Shown in pieces: positions 10,471 through 20,334 of a stretch of DNA of 64,000 bases. The stretch is from contig NC_092316.1 in NCBI RefSeq assembly GCF_036785885.1, positions 50,353,001 to 50,417,000 on the forward strand, in the 5' to 3' direction. How positions within the stretch are numbered: the stretch's first letter is position 1; every line of letters begins with the position of its first letter. The DNA is from Coffea arabica. Its lineage: Eukaryota; Streptophyta; Magnoliopsida; Gentianales; Rubiaceae. The translations under genes and the position numbers were made by a program. The notes beneath the pieces are model-generated. The model was given only the letters and a program-made list of their open reading frames with translations, searched no databases and was not told where the DNA came from.

Positions 10471-11479
10471 ACAGTGCTCTGTTAATTTTGAGAGATTTGA
10501 CATTCTCTGATTACTACAGTGTGATTTTTGGATTTGGAGTTACATAAGTAACTACATAGTTTCCACGCAAGTTGAACAGTTTAACTAATCCTAGAGAAAC
10601 AAATGACTGTTTCTTCAATACGTTATTGCTGATAATGATTTGAAAGATAGCTCCCTATTATGCTGCTGCCTTATTCCTTCTGTTGGATCCATTCTTTGTC
10701 TGTCAGTTGAGTTTGGAGATTTTAGTTAATCTGCTAATGTTTTGACTTCTGCCCTCGAATACTGAAGTTGATGCCTCAGAACTTTGAAATGATTTGGAAA
10801 CATGCAGTAGGTATCATCTGATGTTGGTCATCTAATATTTGTTTCTTCCTCAGTTATTATCTAATAATCTATGGTTAACAAGATCATGTAGTTTTTCAAA
10901 TAGTTATAGTTTTGTTGACGGTATGCTTTCTTATGTAGTTTTAAGAATACAATACAAGTTGTTGTTTCATGATCCATTGTGCATGCTATTTAGTTGGTCC
11001 TAACATTGTATTACTGATGGTGATGGGATGATTCTATTATCATTTTAAGTTATTTATGCAACCCACGGGAAAAGCTTGTTGTTCTCCTTTTGAACCACTT
11101 TTAGAAATATTTAAGCTAGATATCAGTTTTAATGACAAAGAAAGTTTTCTCATCCATGTCCTGCTGTAAGAAAAAGGAGTTAACGAAATTTAGTCTTACT
11201 CTGACATTTTAACTTGTCCATGCATGAAAATTTTAATAATGTGGAAGTAGGCAATTTCCTCTGCTCTTGTACAATAACATTACAATATTTGGATTGTAAG
11301 ACATGTTTTCAATTTCCAAACTTTACAATATTTTGGATTGTTTGATTTCTTTTTCGTCCCCGTTGTATTACGTAAATTTGTTCTAGAAATTTCGTTGTAT
11401 TCACAATCACGTTTTTCTTGAGTTTGACTGATTTCTCGTTTCAATTTTCATTTTTGATGATTCATAGGTATCTCTCTGA
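10471..11479. other. Intron-like non-coding stretch
   Basis: Starts with the GT donor after the last recognisable CLASSY-like exon. T-rich and without an open frame of note. I see no further exon of that gene here. Confidence 0.4.
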
Positions 11480-11634
11480 CATGACGTGCCCGCGTCATGA
11501 CGTATGAAGAGCTCACAGTCAGAATCGTCAGAAGGGGTTCTTGTCCTCATGACGTGCCCGCGTCATGATATATAGAAAGCTCACGATCAGAATCGTCAGA
11601 AGGGTTTTGTCCTCATGACGTGCCCACGTCACGT
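11480..11634. repeat. Tandem repeat (66-68 bp, about 2.3 copies) with a CATGACG/CGTCATG palindrome
   Basis: Units begin at 11480, 11548 and 11614. Each opens with CATGACG-TGCCCG-CGTCATG, an inverted repeat with a 6-bp spacer; in the third, partial copy it is CATGACG-TGCCCA-CGTCACG. The shared middle reads CAGAATCGTCAGAAGG. The TGACG words match the core of TGA-type bZIP sites, but the array has no gene next to it that I can identify. Confidence 0.8.
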
Positions 11635-11675
11635 TCACGGGAAAGGCAAGCATTCAAAAGAAGAACTCAAGACCG

Positions 11676-11884
11676 GTTTGATTCAGCAGGAGAAGAAGAG
11701 GCAAAAGTTGGAACAGAAATATCATTTGATTCGTCGATCCTCAAAAAAAAAAAGAAGCAAAGTTCAGTCATTAAATGACAAATGGAAAATTTATAGAAAG
11801 TTACAATCTCCATCGCGGAATAGTGCACCTACACGCCTTCATCAACGTTGTTTTGCGACCGAAAGACCAAGAGCTAATTATCGA
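11676..11884 (+). pseudogene. rps14: Nuclear copy of a plastid rps14 fragment (NUPT)
   Basis: The plus frame reads residues near the N-terminus of plastid ribosomal protein S14 through the middle of the protein: [20 protein letters not shown], then [20 protein letters not shown], then [19 protein letters not shown]. The plastid protein continues with a DFG... C-terminal third; here the match stops abruptly at about 11884. The 5' end of the gene is also missing. Several substitutions relative to the usual plastid sequence (for instance an AAAAAAAAAA slippage run in place of the KKE codons) show it is old nuclear DNA, not a live transfer. No transit peptide coding is evident upstream. About 69 of roughly 100 codons remain. 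Confidence 0.9.
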
Positions 11885-12245
11885 CGCCTTCTTCTCTTTT
11901 GTTTCTACCTCCTGCTCGACCGAAGCCCTTTCGCCCGCCATCCATCTTCCTCCTTCGATCAACCGCATGCCAAAAGCCCGACCACTTCCACCACCACTCT
12001 CCTTCCACGCACGACGAGCAACGCCGCAACAGGCCGCCGTCGATTATCCCTAATTGCACGCCGCCAGCGAAGCCACCGCCGATGCCTGCGATCTCGCCGT
12101 CGCCAGGCGCACGGCTGCAGTGCCTCGCGCCCAAGCAGAGGGGCGCCGCCGTCCCTCACAGCCAAGCAACCCCAAGTCCGCACGCCTCACCTGCCATCTC
12201 TCCGCTTTCCCGTTGCTGCGCCGTCACCACCTGTCAATTTTGACA
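11885..12245. other. GC-rich patch of unknown origin, ending in a 24-bp hairpin
   Basis: GC content rises sharply compared with both flanks and open frames appear on both strands, as expected from GC-rich sequence. The segment ends with CCACCTGTCA-ATTT-TGACAGGTGG (12227-12250), a perfect inverted repeat. It resembles a plant 5' UTR or transit-peptide-coding exon followed by an intron-like T-rich stretch, but I recognise no protein. It could be captured host sequence in the Gypsy element that follows. Confidence 0.4.
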
Positions 12246-14383
12246 GGTGGAGGTATTGAAGTCTTTTACTCGATTAGTACTTTTCTGGATCCTAAATTGC
12301 TGGAATTTGTGTCTTTTTCCTTGGTTTCTTGATGGTTAATAGCAGGAGGTGCCTTGCTTGATTTTCTCTTTCCTGTATTGAATTGTTTGGGGGTTTCTAT
12401 TGCATCTTTGGGGCGGGTATTTGGGAGCATCTCTGATAGTTAATTTATTTGGGAGCTAGTTGGGGTTGATTTGGGAGTTCTTTGCAAATTGATTCCCAAT
12501 TTGGCTTCTTCTAATTTCTGGTGGTGTTGGTTGGGATGTCTCAGTCGTTTGGACTGCATGTTTGAATTGTTTCTTACCTGTGCGTACACCAGTGGTACTG
12601 GTTGTGATAGTTTGCCTAACATTTATTCATTTTCTTTAATTGGCTGCCTGATTGAAAGCTCAGAGCTTGTGACTGAGTTGTTATTGCCTAAATTCTGACC
12701 CGCTATTACCGGACTTGCTGAATTCTTGGGGATATTTGTTGTAATTTTGGGTTGAATTGAGTTCATTTGTTAAGATTCGTTGATTTGTTTAGGCACTATT
12801 ACCGTTCCTAGTTTGTTTGATTGGCATATTCATTGGAATTGATTGCGTTCAAACACATTGTTTGACGTCCTCTGCCATTGATTGAAACTGCTGCATTGTC
12901 TGGGGATTTATTAGTTTGATGGTTAGATAAAGTGCACGTTTCATTGTTAACTTGGGCGACATTATCATTGTCGAGTGATTACTGGTTTTATTGGCTTTGT
13001 TGACTTATTTATGCAGTGAAATTCTAGTTCTCTGTTGCACTCTGTTGGATTTTGGAATTTCTATTTTCTTTATTGAGTTGGTTGTTCAGTGGTGACCATG
13101 GTGAGACCTAGATCCTCTTCTAGGTCTAGGACCTCTCAACCTCCACCTCCTCCACCCCGCTCATTGCTACTGCTGTCGCTTGGACTGAGACATACGCCAG
13201 AGCTCTCTTTCTCTCTGCAATCCTTCACTGCTACAACTACCGTAGCACTATTTTCACTCCACCGTTCCCATCTATTCCATAGCTGCTCGAGACCTTCCAC
13301 CACGTATTAAGGAAAGTTTCGTTATCCTGTTTGCTTTCTCTGCTTTATGACCTCCATTGAGACCAATGTAAGATTTAGGTGTGGGGGGAGCAGTCATGGT
13401 GCTAGTGCCTTTAGTTTTGAGTTTTTAGATTTTTTCTTCTTTATTTTTAGTTTGTTATTTGTCTACCTTTCATTCATTTTCTTTCTTTCTTTTTAGTGAT
13501 TAGCTCGTATGTGCATGCCAAGATTTGATATTGGATTGTTGCCTCTATTTCTACTTTTGTCAAGTTTTAATAATAAGAATGTATTAAGTTAATGTGGTTG
13601 AGTCCAAGAACATCTCTTTGGTGAATATCGATAATTGCTTTACTCTTATAATTTTTGGTTAATTTTTTTAGGCATAGGGAATGATTGTTGGCATTTTCAT
13701 GTGAATTGGTCTGGTTATTAACCTTAGTTCTCCATGTTTGAAAATGAGGCTAGTTGAAGCAAATTTTCTTTTAGTTTTTGTGTTATATTGAGTTTTTATA
13801 TTATTTAGCTGAGAATAAGAGTTGACTGTACTCCGTTAGTCTTTACTACCGAGTAACCGGGGATCTTCACCAAAAGTGTCGATTCTCACGTCAAAAAGTA
13901 GTAATTGCTATTAGTACGTGGTCACGTGGCGATAGAAGCTGAGTAACCGGGCTCTTTCATCTGATAAATGTCAGAGTTCGCGTCAAAAGACTCCAATGGC
14001 TAGAGACTAAGTCTTTTGTTACTATTGAAAAAAAAGAAAAAAAAGGAAAAAAATAGAAAACATGAAAAATAAAGTGAAGGTTGTGTTAGTGTGTGATAAA
14101 AGTCAGCTTGCCGATTTATGAATTTAATGTTGAGATTTTGATTAATAGTTGGACCATTTGCTGTTAAATGTTGTGCGCCATTCCATTTTCTTAGATTAGT
14201 TATCCTGAAATTGGAGGAGTTTATGATTTAGAAACTAACCGGAGTGATGTTTCTTGGATCTTGATCACTGATACTTGATATATGTTTTTTTTGGTATCTT
14301 GGCAATATGGCAGATAGAGCAATAGTTATTATCAAATATTGGTGTTTGTTAACTGTTCTTATGCTTGAGGACAAGCATGGTTT
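12246..14383 (+). other. Non-coding stretch ending in the 3' internal region of a Gypsy element
   Basis: No gag-pol frame is recognisable. Two AGGTGTGGGGGGA purine tracts occur (13376-13390 and 14384-14397), of which the second abuts the LTR. A diverged pair of blocks starting GAGTAACCGGG (about 13852 and 13941, 89 bp apart) is of a kind I recall near the 3' end of plant Ty3/Gypsy elements of the Athila/Tat group. A short proline-rich open frame at 13089-13310 is unassigned. The left limit of the element is not visible. Confidence 0.5.
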
Positions 14384-15840
14384 AGGTGTGGGGGGAATTG
14401 ATAGGTTACAATTTTATCATTTATTTTATTGTTAATTTCCTCTATTACTTGACCCAAGGTGAATTAATTATTAAATTCTACTCACTTTTAGTATTTTGTA
14501 TTTATTTCAGGGAGTAGAACGAAAATATGATAACAAATGCCAATTTGACAGAAAAAGAGTCCAAATCATAGAGCTTATCCGAGGGGCATAGTTGGCAAAG
14601 GAAAATTTGTTCCCATCTTGGTAATTGCTGATGAGGGCGGAAGACAGTATAAAAAGAAGAAAAATGAACGCAGGGCTGGTCTTCTTCTTCCTCTCCGGAA
14701 GGAGAGCCGCCGCACAGGAGACTACTAGATAGAAAGGAGAATTAGGAGTAGAGGATTTTTCTATCTCCTTTAGTTTAGTTTTTCCTTTGACTTTTCCTGA
14801 GGAATTTTCCTTTGCTTTTGATTCTTAAGCATGTCAGACAATACTTAGTAGTTATTAGCTTTACTTTGACTTTTCTTTTGGATTCGTATTGGTTTTTCTT
14901 CTCTCGGACGTCAAGACCAAACAAAGCAATGAACTACTTCCTCTAGCTTTACTTTTTCGACAGTATTGCAACGACGTGAATTTACCCAATTGATGGCCGT
15001 TGCTTTCTCTGCAAATCTGTATGATTTTTTCGCATCCTGGATGAACTAAATCCTCTTTTCTAGTCGAGAAACAACGGATGCTTTGGGTCGCCTAAAATTG
15101 TGAGATCGATTTAATTTAATCTTTTCCTTTTATTTATTGGTATTCGCATATTTCTTGATTGCTATGTTTATGGTTATTTAATTAATTGATTGTCTTGGAT
15201 CCGGATAATTAATTGATTTGATAATCTATTGTCAATTGGGACGTTAAATCTGTAATTGTTTAATTGTCTCAAAATAGTGATAACTGGCATGATTGGGTTT
15301 GTGTCAGGGGAATACGCGAGCTAACCTAAAATAACCCTGATAGTGTGTTATTTGGTTAGAATAGGGCTTCTTTAATACGTAAGGCAATTGGGGAATTAAA
15401 TCTTACGGGCGTACCTAAGATTATTTTTCAATTAGAGCAGTGATTAATGGCCGTATCTTAATCACCGACACAGTAAGGAAGGGTTGACTGTCATCGCTTG
15501 TTTGGCAGTTATAACCTATTTATTAGTAAATAATTGGAATTGCCTTTGTTTCGATGATCAATTAGGTGAACCATTGCTGAAGTTATTCCTTGGCTAGATC
15601 CTTAATTATCACTCATTCGATTTTTAGTAATTTGTTATTTAATTTTTAGTAGTTTCTTAGATTTTATTTGAATTTCTTTAATTGTCATCTTCTGCACAAA
15701 AATACCCCCTTGTCACTATGAATTTGAAAAGAAACAATTACTCCCAATCCCTGTGGATTCGACCCTACTCACCGCTATCTACAGAAATTACTTTTAGTTT
15801 GAGCAGGTTTTATTATTGCACAGGTTTCGACAACCTGTCA
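14384..15840 (+). mobile_element. Gypsy element: polypurine tract and 3' LTR
   Basis: PPT TAGGTGTGGGGGGA at 14384-14397 lies directly before an LTR that begins TGATAGGTTACAATTT at 14399 and ends CGACAACCTGTCA at 15840 (1442 bp, TG...CA). The LTR contains a TATA box, TATAAAAAG at 14648-14656. Its end also has CAATCCCTGTGGATTCGACC (about 15745-15764), common in plant Gypsy LTRs. The 5' LTR is not found, so the element is 5'-truncated, and no target duplication can be checked. Confidence 0.75.
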
Positions 15841-16339
15841 GTCGTTTTGCTAATCTTTTTCTTCAGAAAGTTGTGAGACAGAAATTTCATTGAAAAATTG
15901 ATGCTGATGTTAGTCAAGTTAGCATAGTCTAAAGATATAAAGTTGCTCATCTCAAACGGCCTTAGTTTTAGATGAAACTAGGACTGGACACTTTTGTAAA
16001 GCAGCCAAAACTTCTGGTATAAATTCTGTCTGTTACCTCAATACAAAGTTTGCACAGGATAATTTTAACTCTGCATGGGATAATTTGAAGTATGCATGCC
16101 CAATTAATGGACAACCTTAACTTAATCCTGCAATTTTGTCACTAGACTCCACGTACAGTTATATCATCAATTACTTTTCGCAACCTCGCCATCTGATTTT
16201 TTACTTCTTCCTCCTTATAATTATTCACTATTCCAGTGAAACCTTCAGCCAGTTCATTGTTGAGAAAATGACATCAGAATTAGTCTTTTATTGAAAGTCA
16301 GGGCATTTTCTTAAATTCCTAGCAGTCTAATGCCAGTAT
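15841..16339. other. Unassigned spacer between the Gypsy LTR and the next element
   Basis: About 0.5 kb of AT-rich sequence with no recognisable gene or repeat. The last five bases (AGTAT, 16335-16339) are the left target duplication of the following Copia-type element. Confidence 0.4.
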
Positions 16340-16942
16340 TGATAAACTATGTACATGTGAATGTACTACGCAGCAGAAATTTAAATATACTTACCTCTAA
16401 CCATTATTGTCAAGCACAAGTTGATCTCTTCTTATGTCTTTCACTTCTTCTTGTTTATTCTAACAAAAACAAAATATGTAGAAAAAGGAAAAAGTAGAAG
16501 GAGAATTTAGAGTAAGGATCTTCTAGTCTATGTCTAACCCAAAAGTGTATAATTAATGGAATACCACAGGCTATTTATAAGCTAGACTAGGGACCCTTAC
16601 TGGCAAATACAAAAATCCCTAGGGTTTCCTTCCATCAAGGAAATCTTGCCAAAATTCATAATTGAAATAATATTTTCTAACTAATTGATTGATTTAATTG
16701 ATTAACTGATTGAATAAGACATCAATTAACAGTAGATATCAATCAATCATTGACAAATGGAAGATACTAATTAATTATTGACAAAATGTCAATCAATTAA
16801 TCAGGATGTCAATCATCAATCATTATATAATGGGAGATACTAATTAATTATTGACAAAATGTCAATCAATTAATTATGATATCAATCACTTTAAAATCAA
16901 TCATGTGGGTCATAATTGCCTCAAAAGGAGACAAGTCTTACA
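16340..16942 (-). repeat. 3' LTR of the non-coding Copia-type element
   Basis: Plus strand TGATAAACTATG ... CAAGTCTTACA. It contains a minus-strand TATA box (TATAAATAG at 16571-16579) and an internal tandem repeat of about 80 bp rich in AATTAATTATTGACAAAATG. It is paired with 25534-26142. Confidence 0.92.
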
Positions 16943-16953
16943 TTCTCCCACTT
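16943..16953 (-). other. Polypurine tract of the non-coding Copia-type element
   Basis: Minus-strand AAGTGGGAGAA immediately inside the 3' LTR, the usual plus-strand primer of Copia elements. It agrees with the PBS in giving minus-strand orientation. Confidence 0.85.
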
Positions 16954-18168
16954 GGCCCACATGAAATAATCAGATAACTTATGAGTGACTAGCTACTTAA
17001 AAAATGGCCATAAACCGTGTTTGTCACTCACTAAATTCAATAGTTATGTAACAGTTGCTTAATTAGAAAATAATAATACATGAATCATGGCGGTTATGCT
17101 CTCATGGCAAACACTTCATTCCATGTATTACAATGTATTATACTTCTTAATCAAGTACTTTAAAAGAACTTTATGAATAACTTCATATAAGTTATTCAGG
17201 GTCCAACTTTATGGATCACATGATTTTTACTTTATACATGAATAACAATGTGCACAAAATCATGTAAATATAAATATCTCAAGTGTCTAGACTATAACAA
17301 TAGTTTGAGAATAATAGCAAAATACTAAATGAACTACTGAGTTCCATGTGAGTTATTTGATCATTAATAATTCAGCCGGCAACCTTTAGTTGTTTGATCA
17401 ACAATAATAACTCCTTCCTATATACTCAATAGCTACCTTTTGCTTTTCAAATAACTATTGAATACCTTATGTCGACTTGCCTATTCTGACTCCCTCCCTT
17501 TCATGTATACATAATGAAGGGTATAGTCAAATCAAATATCTATAATGGTTACAATACAATATCGATAAAATTTATGCCAAACAGTAGATGCCTGTGGTAT
17601 AACTTCATAGCATCCTTGGTGAATTTATTCCAATGCATGATGTGAACACTATATAATTGTTCACTATTATTACTTAAAAGTAATCAAAGAACCCTTGCAT
17701 GAAGGTCTTAAGATAGATTAACTATCTTTTACATGCTATTTTGTGAATATCGATGATAGAAGGATTTCACAAATATTATGATTAAGAAAAACTCTCATAG
17801 TATTACTACCACTAATCTTAATGTATATTAATTTACTAGAAAAAATTCTTCTAAGATCAAATGAAGAATAAATTAATATACCATCGGGAAGAAACAATTT
17901 AAATTGTATTCTCTACAAATGTATTATGGTGACACATGTGTATACCTAATTATCAAGAGTCACATTAAGGACATTTGTTTTCATATTTAATGTAACTCTA
18001 ATAGTGAGTTACTAGTGTCATAATTACCCTAAGGGTATGTTTGGTTTCCCATAGAATTGAGGTTTAGAATTGGAATTGGGGCCCCAATTCCAAATCTATT
18101 GTTTGGATACTGCTTCGGTCAAAGAATTAGAATTGAATCTGAATTCTATAGGGGTCTAATTCCATGAT

Positions 18169-18552
18169 TTGAATTCTTTATTGGACCAAAAGAATTCTAA
18201 TTCCAATTCCACAACTAAACCCTGCGAAACGGGTCTACACGCGGATCTTGTGGGTAAAAAATTAAAATCGGGTCAACTAGGTAAGCAGCCCTCTCTCTCG
18301 ATCACTTTTCCTCAACCGCAACTGCTTCTGCTCTGTGTCATCGCCTTCACCTCCACCCTAACATTTTGCCTCTTCCACCACCGTCTCCGGCATCGCTTTT
18401 TGCTTCTCCGGCTATCCCTCACCAATCGCAAGACTGCTCCGAGTGCTCTCTACTTACCCGTGCTTAATTTTCACGAACTGGGTTCTTCAGTCCGGAAGGT
18501 AACAACTAAAAGCTCTCCTTTGCTTCGATTTTTAGATGATTGCACACACTGA
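18169..18552 (+). other. GC-richer open frame of unknown origin inside the nested Harbinger element
   Basis: A 127-codon frame begins in the TIR and runs through a segment (about 18270-18500) clearly richer in C than its surroundings, encoding a leucine/arginine-rich stretch that might be a membrane segment followed by a basic region. It ends near a GT donor-like sequence (GAAGGTAAC at about 18495). I recognise no family. It may be a captured 5' exon. Confidence 0.25.
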
Positions 18553-18650
18553 ATTATATTTAGTCGAGAGTAGTTGTGAAATTATTTTTCGGATATGAAC
18601 CCCATATGAAAAATGATTTTCAGGGGATTTTTTTAAAGTTATAAAATATT

Positions 18651-19107
18651 TTAATCGATTTGGACATAAAAATTTTGGGTGTGAAATGATAGAATTAGAA
18701 TGAAATTTGGAGGAATTTGGGATCTCAAAGCCATGCTCCTAAGATTGATACGTACTAGGTTGTTGCCTAAAGAAGGAAACTTAGGACCAAGAGGATTGTT
18801 ACTGATATCTAGCTCTTCAAGCTGTGATAGGCCTTTCAGATCGGGAATACTTCCATTTAACAGATTATAAGCCAAAACAAGACTTTTCAGATTCTTGAAT
18901 GTGGCAATCTCTGGGGGGATGCCACCCTGAATGAAGTTGGAACTAATGTTTAGCACCTCTAGAGAATCAAGCCTATCAACCTTGGCAGGCAATGGTCCCC
19001 ATATTCCCAGGGATACTAATGACAACTTTTTCAGATTGGAAAGCTTAGTTATGACTGTAAAGAATGAATCAATTGAAAATCCCTGGGACAGAGTTCTCTG
19101 AGGTATG
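18651..19107 (-). pseudogene. LRR receptor-like kinase fragment (At3g03770-type ectodomain)
   Basis: The minus frame reads TLSQGFSIDSFFTVI, then LSLVSLGIWGPLP, then SLEVLNISSNFIQGGIPPEI, LKSLVLAYNLLNGSIPDL and LEELDISNNPLGPKFPSL. These are consecutive leucine-rich repeats with the NFxGxIPxx signature. The LSLVSLGIWGPLP block is typical of a group of probable inactive LRR receptor-like kinases represented by Arabidopsis At3g03770. About 145 codons are left, open until the match ends near 18680. Signal peptide, transmembrane segment and kinase domain are absent. The fragment lies inside a Harbinger element on the strand opposite to its Myb remnant, so capture by the element is likely. Confidence 0.8.
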
Positions 19108-20194
19108 GAAAAGTTTGTAGTAGATGGTTATACAACAAAGTTCAGTTTATCTTAACTGTAAAAATTAATATAATAATCACTTTAAAAAATTAAGTGGGTT
19201 ATTTTGTAAAAAAGAAAAAAAAGTAGACCAAAGATATCTAAATTTGAGCAGCGGAATAATCTTTGAGCATACGAATTAGAGCTTGAATTAACACTTGAAG
19301 TGACACTTTGAGCGACTTAGCATGACTGCGCCCCAACTTTCAGGCTGCTTCTGTTCTTGACAGATTTTACCTGCAAGACACTAAGCAGATCAACTCTGCA
19401 AATGATTTAACACAGAATGTTATGGCTTCTATGCTTCTAGGAGGTAACAGAAGAAAAAGTTCTTACTTCTCTTTAAACAGGAAAAAATCTAACAGAAGAA
19501 ACTTTAACGTACTATCTATATAGATTACTGTTGGATTTGATTCACATGGATTGATAATAGAATCAACAATGATTAGAGCATCTTACACCATCTACATGAC
19601 ATGCACAAAATATTCTAAATTGCCGCATTGGTCAAGGCATCACCATGAACCTTCCACTTCTTAAACTCAGTAGAGGCTAACATAAATGAACTCGCATTCC
19701 GATGGCCTCCACCACCGAATTCCTGCATGTGATTCTATGATGTATTAGCTCTTAACTCTAGCTATGCATTTTCATAACTGAACAGGAGAAGTGCTATGAG
19801 TTGTGAAGATATTAAGAACCTGTGAGATTTGTGTTGTATCCTCATTCTCAATGCTTCTTAAGCTTATTTTCAGCAGTCAATCATTTTCATATGTTGTACT
19901 AATGTCTATTTCTGAAGAACATGTCACATGACGATGTTGGAGTTTTCATTTAGGTTGCGATTGGCTGTTTGATATCCTACTCTGATGTAGGTTGCATTCT
20001 AAAATTCTCTTACTTGACTCCTGAGACCTCTTCTCCTACTTGGCACTGAATGAGTTTTTCTTCATTTAACATATGTATGAATTTTTCAGGTGCATATTTG
20101 CCTTTCATTTTTAGTTCTATAATGCAGTAGCTATTAAATATGTTCTTAAGAACATGACATTGTGATGTTTTTCTGGTGCATATCTGCCTCAGAT

Positions 20195-20334
20195 ATGGCA
20201 TCTGAAGCAACATCTCAGTCAAAAGGAAAAGGCAAAGGGTATTTCACTTGGACTCCTGAAATGGATCATGTAATGGGCACTTGTTTATTGACCAAATGAA
20301 CCAAGGAAACAAATTGGATGGTAAATGTGCATTG
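20195..20334 (+). pseudogene. Myb/SANT-like DNA-binding protein N-terminus, frameshifted
   Basis: ATG at 20195 follows an AG acceptor-like CTCAG. The frame reads MASEATSQSKGKGKG then FTWTPEMDHVM and, after a frameshift near 20275, FIDQMNQGNKLDGK. This is the start of the Myb_DNA-bind_3 (SANT-like) domain found in PIF/Harbinger accessory proteins and in related domesticated plant proteins. Only about 45 residues survive. It supports the Harbinger classification of the 18033-21612 element. Confidence 0.75.

Noticed and set aside
11874..12332. Several overlapping arginine/proline/serine-rich frames on both strands
   Set aside because: Open frames on all sides reflect the GC-rich composition; none has a recognisable domain.
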